A stretch of DNA of 64,000 bases from contig CAMARR010000010.1 in the NCBI GenBank assembly GCA_945860915.1, positions 1 to 64,000 on the forward strand, read 5' to 3'. The notes under the pieces are model-generated. The model was not told the DNA's origin and did no database searches. It was given only the letters and a program-made list of their open reading frames with translations. A program made the position numbers and the translations under genes. Shown one piece after another: positions 1 through 8,683 of this stretch; positions within the stretch are counted from its first letter, which is position 1, and each line of letters starts with the position of its first letter. The DNA comes from Candidatus Kuenenia stuttgartensis (GTDB lineage: Bacteria > Planctomycetota > GCA-002687715 > CAIWVZ01).

Positions 1-63
1 TGGCGACTCCTGCGGCTTTCGGCGCGTGCCGAGAGTGTCGGTCGGGAGGCGAAGCGTGGCTGA
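1..63 (+). CDS. C-terminal tail of an upstream gene (partial)
   Basis: Frame 1 is open from the window edge to a TGA at 61-63 and encodes about 20 residues ending AKRG. It stops 15 bases before atpB, the spacing expected for a co-transcribed gene such as atpI or another small ATP synthase accessory protein. The tail is basic (R/K-rich), as in many cytoplasmic C-termini of AtpI-type membrane proteins, but it is too short to identify. It could also be a chance open stretch. Confidence 0.35.
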   Translation, partial: WRLLRLSARAESVGREAKRG

Positions 64-78
64 GCGAGAGTTCCTCCT

Positions 79-882
79 ATGCTGACGATGGACGCACCGT
101 TCCTGCTCTCCGGGGACATTAGCGATCCCCTCGAGTGGATCCGCCACCACGCCCTCGACAACATCGGTGAGCCGTTTTTCAAGCTCGGTCCGATCCCAAT
201 CACCAAATTCTCGGTTATGGCGGTGCTCTCCGGACTCGTCGTCTTCTGCGTAGCGGCTGTTGCTGGTCGTCGTAAGGCCGGCGTTTTGGTGCCGAGCGGC
301 GTCGTTCAGAATGCGGGTGAGTCGCTCGTCCTCTTCATTCGCGACGAATTCGTGCGTCCTGGGATGGGACACCACGGCGACAAGTTTCTCCCATTCTTCT
401 GCACGCTCTTCTCATTCATCTTTGTCACCAATCTTATGGGGATGATTCCGCTGCCCGTGATCGGCGGAACGGCGACATCCAATCTCGGCATGACCGGGAT
501 GCTCGCAACATCCGTTCTCTTGGTGTCGATCTTCGGCGGGATCAGTGAAAACGGGATCGGGGGCTTTCTCCGCTCGTTCATCCCGCCGGGACTTCCCGTT
601 TGGCTCGTCCCCGCACTGTTCGTCCTCGAACTCGGCGGGTTCTTCATCAAACATGCAGTGCTGGCGATTCGTCTTTTCGCCAACATGATCGCAGGCCACC
701 TCGTCGTCGGCGCGTTCCTCGGTCTCATCTTTGTGGTGAAGGCCTACTGGGTCGCGGTTCCATCCGTCGTCTTGGCGCTATTCGTGAACGCACTCGAACT
801 CCTGGTTTGCTTCCTGCAAGCCTACGTTTTTACCCTATTGGCGTCGCTCTTCGTGAGCGGCACCGTCCATCCGGAACACTGA
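79..882 (+). CDS. atpB: F0F1 ATP synthase subunit a
   Basis: Membrane subunit a (267 aa) forms the ion half-channels next to the c-ring and carries the essential stator arginine. Here that is Arg198 in AIRLFANMIAGH, followed by the usual amphipathic helices and a C-terminal helix ending in QAYVFTLL. About five to six membrane segments are visible from residue 43 on. The protein is near the usual length. The ATG at 79 has a modest purine stretch (GAGAG) upstream. It is first in the complete order atpB-E-F-H-A-G-D-C. Function is well established for the family. Confidence 0.97.
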   Translation: MLTMDAPFLLSGDISDPLEWIRHHALDNIGEPFFKLGPIPITKFSVMAVLSGLVVFCVAAVAGRRKAGVLVPSGVVQNAGESLVLFIRDEFVRPGMGHHGDKFLPFFCTLFSFIFVTNLMGMIPLPVIGGTATSNLGMTGMLATSVLLVSIFGGISENGIGGFLRSFIPPGLPVWLVPALFVLELGGFFIKHAVLAIRLFANMIAGHLVVGAFLGLIFVVKAYWVAVPSVVLALFVNALELLVCFLQAYVFTLLASLFVSGTVHPEH

Positions 883-888
883 CGAACC

Positions 889-907
889 GCGGGGCGTATG
901 TCCCCGC
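889..907 (+). promoter_or_regulatory. Intercistronic hairpin atpB-atpE
   Basis: GCGGGG (889-894) pairs with CCCCGC (902-907) around a 7-base loop, just upstream of the atpE Shine-Dalgarno AGGAG at 911-915. There is no T-tract, so it is not a terminator. With the hairpin at 1150-1173 it brackets atpE. A role in mRNA stability or in raising c-subunit translation is inferred, because c is needed in many copies per complex. Confidence 0.55.
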
Positions 908-924
908 CTTAGGAGCCCTCTCCC

Positions 925-1143
925 ATGTCCTTGATCCCCCTCGCAGCTATCGGTGCTGGTATCGTGACCCTCGGCGCAGCGTTCGGCATCGGACGCCTCG
1001 CGTCGTCCTCAGTTGAGTCGATTGCTCGTCAGCCTGAAAAGGCCGGCGACATCCGCACCACGATGATCATCGCGGCAGCGCTTATCGAAGGATTTACCTT
1101 CTTCGCGCTCGTTGTCTGCCAAGGCGCAGCGAGAAACGCGTGA
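925..1143 (+). CDS. atpE: F0F1 ATP synthase subunit c
   Basis: Subunit c (72 aa) is the hairpin proteolipid that forms the rotating ring. Helix 1 is glycine/alanine-rich, the polar loop is ARQPE (34-38), and helix 2 carries the ion-binding carboxylate Glu55 in ALIEGFTFF. The sodium-type pattern (a Gln in helix 1 and Glu followed by Ser/Thr) is not seen: the helix-1 site reads GIGR and Glu55 is followed by Gly. Proton coupling is therefore the likelier reading. A strong AGGAG sits upstream, and hairpins flank the gene on both sides. Confidence 0.96.
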   Translation: MSLIPLAAIGAGIVTLGAAFGIGRLASSSVESIARQPEKAGDIRTTMIIAAALIEGFTFFALVVCQGAARNA

Positions 1144-1149
1144 CCTCAA

Positions 1150-1173
1150 CGGTGCCCGTTCGTTCGGGCACCG
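1150..1173 (+). promoter_or_regulatory. Intercistronic hairpin atpE-atpF
   Basis: CGGTGCCCG (1150-1158) and CGGGCACCG (1165-1173) are perfect 9-base complements around a TTCGTT loop. The stem ends two bases before the atpF Shine-Dalgarno TAGGAG. No T-tract follows. It probably protects or separates the highly translated atpE segment; this role is inferred. Confidence 0.6.
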
Positions 1174-1189
1174 CTAGGAGACTGGAACC

Positions 1190-1816
1190 ATGACGTTCAC
1201 CGTACTGGGTGTGTCTTTTGCGGACATGCCTCGGATCGCGACGGCGATCCAAGAAGGTCACGCTGCGGCAGCTAACGACGCTGCGGCAGCCGGGGGCCAC
1301 GGCGGGTTTGACCCGCTCGCGGTAAGCCCGGGGCTTGCCTTCTGGAGCGGCGTGACGTTTCTGGCGCTGTTGTTCCTCCTCACGAAGTTCGCCTGGAAGC
1401 CCATCGTCGCAGCCGTCGAGGCTCGTGAAGGGAAGCTGAAGGGCGATCTTGACGCTGCCGACAAGGCTCGCGCTGAGGCAGAAGCCACTGCGAGGAAACT
1501 CACAGCGGAACTTGACTCCGCGGCGGTCAGGGCTCGTGAGACCGTCGAGCACGCCCGTGTCGCAGCGGAGCGCGTTGCCGCCGAGATTTCTGCACGTGCG
1601 AAGCTCGATGCTGAAGCCATTCGCGTTCGCGCGGAAGCCGACATTGAGGCAGCGCGTGACAAGGCTCTCGCCGACATCAAAGAGGTTGCAGTCGATCTCG
1701 CCATCGCGATTACGCGCGATGTCGTGAAGCGCAATGCAACGGACGATGATCATCGAAAGTCGGCCGAAGAGGTCGTCAAGTCGATGGCGTTGTTGAAGAA
1801 GAAGGGTGCCGCCTAA
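1190..1816 (+). CDS. atpF: F0F1 ATP synthase subunit b
   Basis: Peripheral stalk subunit b (208 aa). A single membrane helix lies at about residues 48-66 (LAFWSGVTFLALLFLL), followed by a long charged Ala/Glu/Arg/Lys-rich coiled coil to about residue 185, as expected for the dimeric stator. The ~45-residue region before the helix is longer than in E. coli b and rich in Ala/Gly/His; the first 12 residues are hydrophobic. The gene has a TAGGAG ribosome site and is 11 bases from atpH. Only one b-type gene is present (no b'). Confidence 0.94.
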   Translation: MTFTVLGVSFADMPRIATAIQEGHAAAANDAAAAGGHGGFDPLAVSPGLAFWSGVTFLALLFLLTKFAWKPIVAAVEAREGKLKGDLDAADKARAEAEATARKLTAELDSAAVRARETVEHARVAAERVAAEISARAKLDAEAIRVRAEADIEAARDKALADIKEVAVDLAIAITRDVVKRNATDDDHRKSAEEVVKSMALLKKKGAA

Positions 1817-1827
1817 AAAGGCTTGCG

Positions 1828-2370
1828 ATGGCTCAAAATTTGATGCCCATTGCCCGCAGCTATGCGGAGGCACTCTTCTCGCTCGCGCAAGACGAGCAGC
1901 AGATTGACCAGGTCGCAGCGGAGTTGGTGTCCGTTAGGGATGCCATCGCCGCCGATCAGGAATTTCGCAAGTTGCTTGCAGACGAGCTTGTTCGCCCACC
2001 CGCAAAGGCTGCGGCGATTGCGAAGAAGTTCCCCGCAAAGTCTCATGTCGCGAATACGCTGTGTCTCATGGCACTTCGTGGCCGATGCGCGGCATTCCCC
2101 GCGTTGTTTGAGGCTTTGGCGGAGGCTCTCGATCAGCACCATGGCCTTGTTCGTGTGTCGGTGGAATCCGCCACAGCGCTCAAGACCCACGATCTCGATG
2201 CCCTGTGTGATGGTCTGAAGGCCACTCTCGGCGGGCATGTGGTCCTCGATGCGTCGGTCGATCCGGCTCTACTCGGCGGACTGCGTCTCAAGTTTGGTTC
2301 AACGTTCGTGGATGGAAGTACGGCTTCCAAACTCGAACGGCTTAAGTCCTCGATCCTCGCGCGTGCCTGA
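1828..2370 (+). CDS. atpH: F0F1 ATP synthase subunit delta
   Basis: Delta (OSCP) subunit, 180 aa, linking the peripheral stalk to the top of F1. The N-terminus ARSYAEALFSLA is the family signature helix and the C-terminal part contains LLGGLRLKFGSTFVDGS, matching the conserved GG-hydrophobic-DGS signature. Length is typical. It lies between atpF and atpA in the classic order. Its stop codon is inside a 10-bp hairpin. Confidence 0.95.
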   Translation: MAQNLMPIARSYAEALFSLAQDEQQIDQVAAELVSVRDAIAADQEFRKLLADELVRPPAKAAAIAKKFPAKSHVANTLCLMALRGRCAAFPALFEALAEALDQHHGLVRVSVESATALKTHDLDALCDGLKATLGGHVVLDASVDPALLGGLRLKFGSTFVDGSTASKLERLKSSILARA

Positions 2371-2379
2371 CGCGCGAGG
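2355..2379 (+). promoter_or_regulatory. Hairpin over the atpH stop codon
   Basis: CCTCGCGCGT (2355-2364) and ACGCGCGAGG (2370-2379) are perfect 10-base complements with a 5-base loop GCCTG. The loop and 3' arm contain the atpH TGA. No T-run follows, so simple termination is unlikely. It could tune stability or coupling at the F0/F1 boundary of the operon. Confidence 0.55.
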
Positions 2380-2400
2380 TTGCAACGAAAGATTCCCACC

Positions 2401-3975
2401 ATGGGCATGACTCCATCGGAAATCACCTCCATCCTGAAGAAGCAAATCAAGGACTTCGACGGGAACATCGCTGTGAGCAGCTACGGCACCGTCCTGTCGG
2501 TCGGCGACGGCGTTGCCCGCGTTCACGGCTTGAGAGACTGCAAGGTCAGCGAACTCCTGCGTTTCCCCAACGGTGTGATGGGCATTGCGCTCAACCTCGA
2601 AGAGGAAGACGTCGGCGTCATCCTTCTTGGTGACGACACTAAGGTGAAGGAAGGCGACCGCGTCGAAGGAACCGGCGAGATCGTCTCGGTCCCCGTAGGC
2701 CCAGGAATTCTTGGCCGTGTCGTGGACGCACTCGGACGTCCGATTGACGGCAAGGGCCCCATCAAGAGCGAAGGCACGATGCCCATCGAGCGCAATTCGC
2801 CCTCGGTCGTCGAGCGCAAGGGGGTGCACGAGCCACTCCAGACCGGTATTAAGGCCATCGACGGCATGATTCCGGTCGGTCGTGGCCAGCGCGAGCTCAT
2901 CATCGGCGACCGCCAAACCGGTAAGACCGCAGTTTGCATCGACACGATCATCAATCAAAAAGGCAAAGGTGTGAAGTGCGTCTACGTCGCCATCGGACAA
3001 AAGATGTCGACGGTCAAGGGCGTGCAAGCGGTGCTCGAGAAGGCTGGCGCGATGGATTACACCATCATCGTGAACGCATCGGCGTCCGAGCAGGCCTCCA
3101 TGCAGTTCATGGCCCCATTCTCCGGCACGACCATGGGCGAGTACTTCCGCGATCGCGGCGAACACTGCCTTGTGGTCTATGACGATTTGTACAAGCACGC
3201 AACGGCATGGCGCCAAGTGTCGTTGCTTCTTCGCCGCCCGCCGGGCCGCGAAGCGTTCCCTGGTGACGTCTTCAATCTTCACAGCCGACTGCTCGAGCGT
3301 TCCGCGAAGCTTGCTGATGATGCCCACATCATCAACCCGTCCGAGTACAAGGCGGGCTCGGGTTCGCTCACCTCGTTGCCTATCGTCGAAATCCAACAGG
3401 GCGACGTGACCGCATACATCCCGACGAACGTCATCTCGATCACGGACGGCCAGATTTACCTCGAGACCGACCTCTTCAACTCGGGCATCCGTCCCGCGGT
3501 GAACGTTGGCCTCTCGGTGTCGCGCGTCGGTGGTGCCGCTCAGACGAAGGCGATGAAGAAGGTTGCGGGCAAGCTTCGACTCGAAATGGCGCAGTTCCGC
3601 GAACTCGCGGCCTTCGCCCAGTTCGGTTCGGATCTCGACAAGGCCACACTCGCGACTTTGCGTCGCGGCGAGCGTCTCGTCGAACTCTTGAAGCAACCGC
3701 AGTACCGACCAATGAACTTCGAAGAGCAAGTGATGGTTTTCTACGCCGGAACCAACCGATTCCTCGACGAAGTCGCCAAGGACCAGGTCGCCGCATGGCA
3801 AGAGCAATTCTTGTCGTACATGCGCGACGCACGCCCTGAAGTCGGCAACGAAATCCGCACCTCGACGAAACTTGAGGCGGACACCGAAGGCAAACTCAAG
3901 GACGCGATCGCGTCGTTCAACAAGACGTTCAATCCATCGGCTTCGTCCGGCGCTGCCGTGGCGGCCAAAGGCTGA
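2401..3975 (+). CDS. atpA: F0F1 ATP synthase subunit alpha
   Basis: Alpha subunit (524 aa from this start) of the F1 hexamer, binding non-catalytic nucleotides. The Walker A GDRQTGKT is at about 169-176, and the family region [13 protein letters not shown] and the C-terminal helical domain are intact. The track ORF begins at a TTG (2380), but [16 protein letters not shown] from the ATG at 2401 matches the usual N-terminus, so I use that. The ribosome site is weak (GAAAG). Length is normal. Confidence 0.97.
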   Translation: MGMTPSEITSILKKQIKDFDGNIAVSSYGTVLSVGDGVARVHGLRDCKVSELLRFPNGVMGIALNLEEEDVGVILLGDDTKVKEGDRVEGTGEIVSVPVGPGILGRVVDALGRPIDGKGPIKSEGTMPIERNSPSVVERKGVHEPLQTGIKAIDGMIPVGRGQRELIIGDRQTGKTAVCIDTIINQKGKGVKCVYVAIGQKMSTVKGVQAVLEKAGAMDYTIIVNASASEQASMQFMAPFSGTTMGEYFRDRGEHCLVVYDDLYKHATAWRQVSLLLRRPPGREAFPGDVFNLHSRLLERSAKLADDAHIINPSEYKAGSGSLTSLPIVEIQQGDVTAYIPTNVISITDGQIYLETDLFNSGIRPAVNVGLSVSRVGGAAQTKAMKKVAGKLRLEMAQFRELAAFAQFGSDLDKATLATLRRGERLVELLKQPQYRPMNFEEQVMVFYAGTNRFLDEVAKDQVAAWQEQFLSYMRDARPEVGNEIRTSTKLEADTEGKLKDAIASFNKTFNPSASSGAAVAAKG

Positions 3976-3987
3976 TCGGGGGACACT

Positions 3988-4860
3988 GTGAAGGGTGTGC
4001 GCGAACTCAAGCGGCGTCTCAAAGGCGTCCAGAACATCCGCAAGATCACGAAGGCGATCGAGCTCGTGGCAAGCACGAAGCTTCGTCGTCTCCAAGAGCG
4101 TGCAGCGGCTACGCGTCCTTTCGCCAATCAGCTCGCAGCAATGATGAAGCGTGTGGCAGGCGGCGCCGATCCTTCGGCATCGCCGCTGCTCCGCGCCCAC
4201 GATTCGGTAACCATTGTCGCGATTCTCGTCGTTGCGGGCGATAAGGGCCTCTGCGGCTCCTACAACTCCAACGTATTCAGGACCGCAATTCCGGTTGTCC
4301 GTGCCCTGATTGCTGAAGGCAAGAAGCCGCATCTGTTCGTCATGGGACGCCGCGCTGCAACATACTTCGCGAAAGTGAAGGACGTTGAGGTCAGCTGGGT
4401 GTATCCCGACCCCGTCGAGAAGATTGACTTCGCGGCGGTAAAGCGGCTTGCCAGGGATTTCATGGATGGCTTCGTTGCGGGGCGCTTCCACGAAGTTCGA
4501 GTGGTTTACACCTCGCTCCGTACGGCAACGTCCTTCCGCCCGCTTTGCCAAGGTGTTCTTCCGGTTCCGAAGCCGGAAGCGAACTCCGAAGCTGCGGCGG
4601 ACTACATCCTCGAGCCGGAAGGCCAGGTCATTTTGGACCGCATCCTTCCGCGATTCGTAGAGATGCAACTTTTCGCGGCGATCTTGGAATCGCTCGCGGC
4701 TGAATTCGCATCGCGACGCATCGCGATGAAGAGTGCGACGGACAATGCAGGCGACATGATCAGCTCGCTGTCCAAAGAATACAACAAGGCTCGCCAATCG
4801 GGCATCACCGCCGAGCTCCTCGAGATCTCGGGCGGTGCCGAAGCGGTCCGTGGAACTTGA
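3988..4860 (+). CDS. atpG: F0F1 ATP synthase subunit gamma
   Basis: Gamma subunit (290 aa), the central rotor shaft. It has the N-terminal helix KRRLKGVQNIRKITKAIELVA and a C-terminal helix with ASRRIAMKSATDNAGDMI, both classic signatures. The start is a GTG 12 bases after atpA with GGGGGA upstream. Length is typical and no insertions are seen. Confidence 0.96.
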   Translation: MKGVRELKRRLKGVQNIRKITKAIELVASTKLRRLQERAAATRPFANQLAAMMKRVAGGADPSASPLLRAHDSVTIVAILVVAGDKGLCGSYNSNVFRTAIPVVRALIAEGKKPHLFVMGRRAATYFAKVKDVEVSWVYPDPVEKIDFAAVKRLARDFMDGFVAGRFHEVRVVYTSLRTATSFRPLCQGVLPVPKPEANSEAAADYILEPEGQVILDRILPRFVEMQLFAAILESLAAEFASRRIAMKSATDNAGDMISSLSKEYNKARQSGITAELLEISGGAEAVRGT

Positions 4861-4870
4861 TCGAAATTAA

Positions 4871-6289
<1,419 letters not shown>

Positions 6290-6299
6290 GGAATTCGAA

Positions 6300-6728
6300 A
6301 TGCCCCTCACTCTCAAGATCCTTACGCCAGAGAAGACTCTCTTCGAAGCCGCCGTCACCAGCGTGACGGCGCCGGCGACCAAGGGCTCGATGGGCATTTT
6401 GAACGGACACGCGCCGTTGGTCACGACTCTTGATCCCGGTGCCGTTGAGGCAACATTGCCGGATGGCAGCCAGGTTGCATTCTTGGTTACCGGCGGGTTT
6501 CTCGAGGTTTCCAGCAACGTGGTGACCGTGCTTGCGGACACGGGCGAGCCCGCAGATGCGCTCGACGAGAAGCGAGCACGCGAGGCCGAAACGCGAGCCC
6601 GAGAGCGACTTTATGCGATGCGTCGTGATTCGCAGTTCGACCTCGCACGTGCCGAGGCCGCGCTCGCTCGTGCAGCAGCGCGTCTCCGCCTTTCGGGACG
6701 CTGGAAGTCGCGCAATCCGCGCGTCTGA
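6300..6728 (+). CDS. atpC: F0F1 ATP synthase subunit epsilon
   Basis: Epsilon subunit (142 aa), rotor foot and regulatory brake. The N-terminal beta-sandwich reads LKILTPEKTLFEA ... MGILNGHAPLVT, followed by a C-terminal two-helix part rich in Arg/Ala/Glu. The track ORF starts at 6201 inside atpD; the ATG at 6300, with GAGGAATTC just upstream overlapping the atpD stop, is the correct start. It ends the ATP synthase genes, only 8 bases before aspS. Confidence 0.94.
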   Translation: MPLTLKILTPEKTLFEAAVTSVTAPATKGSMGILNGHAPLVTTLDPGAVEATLPDGSQVAFLVTGGFLEVSSNVVTVLADTGEPADALDEKRAREAETRARERLYAMRRDSQFDLARAEAALARAAARLRLSGRWKSRNPRV

Positions 6729-6736
6729 GGTTTCTC

Positions 6737-8524
6737 ATGAAGAAGCGCACGCATACGTGCGGCGGGCTCCGCGGAGCTGACGCCGGCCAGTCGGTCGTTC
6801 TGAATGGTTGGGTTGCATCGACCCGCGACCACGGCGGCGTGCTTTTCGTGGATCTCCGTGATCGCTTTGGGATCACTCAGGTCGTCATCGATGGAGCGGC
6901 CATTCCGGAAGCCCATACACTCCGCGCGGAGGACGTCGTCGGAATCGAAGGCGAGGTCAGGCTCCGCCCTGGCGAAGCAAAGAACGCCAACCGCGCGACC
7001 GGTGAGGTGGAAGTGGTCGCACGCGGGGTTGAGATTCTCAACCGTTCCAAGACCCCGCCGTTCGAGCTTGGCGACAAGATCTCCGTCCGCGAGGATCTTC
7101 GACTCGAGTACCGCTACCTGGATCTCCGCCGCAAGGTGCTTGCCGACAATATCGAATTCCGGCATCGCCTGTGCCATTCGGTGCGCAATTCGCTTTCGGG
7201 GCATGGATTCCTCGAGATCGAAACGCCGCTCTTGATCAAGACGACGCCCGAAGGTGCGCGCGACTTCATCGTCCCATCGCGCCTTCATCCCGGCGAAGTT
7301 TACGCATTGCCGCAGTCGCCGCAGCTCTTCAAACAAGTGCTAATGGTCAGCGGAATGGACCGCTACTTCCAGATCTGCAAGTGTCTGCGCGACGAGGACC
7401 TCCGCGCGGACCGGCAGCCCGAGTTTACTCAAATCGACTTGGAAATGTCATTCGTCGACCAGGAAGACGTATTCAAAGTCGTCGAAGACATGGTCTCGGT
7501 AATGTGGCGCGACCTCATGGGCGTGTCTCTTCCGACACCGTTCACCCGCATGCCCTATGACGAGTGCATGCGTCGGTTTGGCAACGACAAGCCGGACATT
7601 CGTTTCGGTCTTGAGTTGTTTGATCTTGCCGACATCGCGGCCGACTGCGGATTCAAAGTCTTCTCCGATGTGGCGAAGTCCAAGGGCGGCGCGGTCAAGG
7701 GGATTTGTGTCCCGGGCGGGGCGGCCATGTCCCGCAAGGAGATTGACGAGACCGAGGCTGTGGCCAAGACCCACGGGGCTCGCGGCCTCGCATGGATGAA
7801 GCTCACTCCTGAAGGACCTCAGGGGCCGGTGGCCAAGTTTCTAGCCCTCGGTGACGTTGCCAAAATCGCTGAGCGGTCCGACGCGAAAACAGGCGACCTT
7901 CTCGTGTTTGTCGCGGCTCCATTCGAAACGACCTGCGCTTCCCTCGCTCAGGTTCGACTCCACCTCGGTCGTACCCGTAACCTGGTCGATACCTCGCGGA
8001 CAGCATTCCTCTGGGTGGTGGATTTCCCGATGTTCGGTTGGAACGAAGAGGACAAGCGTTGGGAGGCGAAGCACCACATGTTCACCTCGACGCGAGGACC
8101 GATGCCGAACGTCGGCGACGACCTCACGGACGTGAAGGCGAACCTCTACGATCTAGTGCTCAACGGCAACGAAATGGCATCGGGCTCGATCCGTATCCAT
8201 CGCCCAGAAGACCAACAGAGGGTCTTTGACCTTGTCGGATTCTCCCGCGAGGAGGCCGAGGCCAAGTTCGGGTGGTTCCTTCGGGCCCTTGATTACGGGG
8301 CCCCACCACACGGAGGCATCGCCCTTGGGTTGGACCGTTTGGTCATGCTCATGCGGGGCACGGAGAGTCTCCGGGACGTGATCGCGTTCCCGAAAACCGC
8401 GTCGGGCACATGCCTCCTGACGCAGTCGCCGTCGCCAGCCGACGACCGCCAGTGGGCCGACCTTGGCCTGATGCTCCGTCCGAAGCCGACGTCCCAAGGC
8501 GTGCCCCCTCCTTCCCAAGCTTAG
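6737..8524 (+). CDS. aspS: Aspartyl-tRNA synthetase
   Basis: Class IIb synthetase (595 aa) charging tRNA-Asp. An N-terminal OB-fold anticodon domain (about 15-105) contains VLNGWVASTRDHGGVLFVDLRD. Motif 2 is seen in FQICKCLRDEDLRADRQPEFTQ, a bacterial-type GAD insert lies at about 290-415, and motif 3 is GGIALGLDRLVMLM near the C-terminus. Length is normal for the bacterial form. Whether it also charges tRNA-Asn cannot be judged here. It is 8 bases from atpC, so it probably shares the ATP synthase transcript. Confidence 0.95.
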   Translation: MKKRTHTCGGLRGADAGQSVVLNGWVASTRDHGGVLFVDLRDRFGITQVVIDGAAIPEAHTLRAEDVVGIEGEVRLRPGEAKNANRATGEVEVVARGVEILNRSKTPPFELGDKISVREDLRLEYRYLDLRRKVLADNIEFRHRLCHSVRNSLSGHGFLEIETPLLIKTTPEGARDFIVPSRLHPGEVYALPQSPQLFKQVLMVSGMDRYFQICKCLRDEDLRADRQPEFTQIDLEMSFVDQEDVFKVVEDMVSVMWRDLMGVSLPTPFTRMPYDECMRRFGNDKPDIRFGLELFDLADIAADCGFKVFSDVAKSKGGAVKGICVPGGAAMSRKEIDETEAVAKTHGARGLAWMKLTPEGPQGPVAKFLALGDVAKIAERSDAKTGDLLVFVAAPFETTCASLAQVRLHLGRTRNLVDTSRTAFLWVVDFPMFGWNEEDKRWEAKHHMFTSTRGPMPNVGDDLTDVKANLYDLVLNGNEMASGSIRIHRPEDQQRVFDLVGFSREEAEAKFGWFLRALDYGAPPHGGIALGLDRLVMLMRGTESLRDVIAFPKTASGTCLLTQSPSPADDRQWADLGLMLRPKPTSQGVPPPSQA

Positions 8525-8527
8525 GGG

Positions 8528-8557
8528 TTGATAGGGGGGCAGGGGTTTACGTACCCT
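8528..8557 (+). promoter_or_regulatory. Candidate thrS promoter
   Basis: TTGATA (8528-8533) and TACCCT (8552-8557) are spaced 18 bases, directly after the aspS stop. The -35 matches the sigma-70 consensus at five of six positions; the -10 only fits the GC-rich TANNNT form. It would give a leader of about 120 bases holding the hairpins at 8579-8641. The first base run (GGGG, GGGGGG, GGGG) is unusually G-rich. Confidence 0.35.
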
Positions 8558-8578
8558 GTTCGTCCAAAGGCTAGCCAA

Positions 8579-8641
8579 AGGGTGCGCTCTGCCCTCACGC
8601 TGCCGCAAGAAGCCTCGCGCTTCTTATGCTCTTCGGAGCAT
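8579..8641 (+). promoter_or_regulatory. Structured thrS leader, three tandem hairpins
   Basis: AGGG/CCCT (8579-8582/8592-8595) is a short first stem. AAGAAGC/GCTTCTT (8607-8613/8619-8625) is a perfect 7-bp stem with loop CTCGC. ATGCTC-TTCG-GAGCAT (8626-8641) is a perfect 6-bp stem closed by a UUCG tetraloop and stacks directly on the second. No T-tract follows, so translational control or stability rather than attenuation is likelier. E. coli thrS is autoregulated by tRNA-like leader hairpins; the loops here do not spell an obvious tRNA-Thr anticodon mimic. Confidence 0.5.
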
Positions 8642-8683
8642 CGGGTTCGGGGCCCTCGGGCTCCCACAAAAGGAACAAGAGCG

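Noticed and set aside
2299-4797. 832-aa minus-strand ORF across atpA and atpG
   Set aside because: It is the antisense shadow of two certain genes; no family resemblance and Arg/His-rich composition typical of reverse-frame translation.
3988-4808. Other-frame ORFs over atpG, such as 4448-4660 and 4602-4808
   Set aside because: Overlap an intact conserved gene in another frame, low-complexity composition.
8579-8641. T-box leader for thrS
   Set aside because: No T-box sequence and no terminator/antiterminator pair; hairpins are short and independent.
8528-8683. 52-residue N-terminal extension of ThrRS
   Set aside because: Not family-like, starts at TTG in a G-run; the ATG at 8684 with a good ribosome site fits the TGS domain start.
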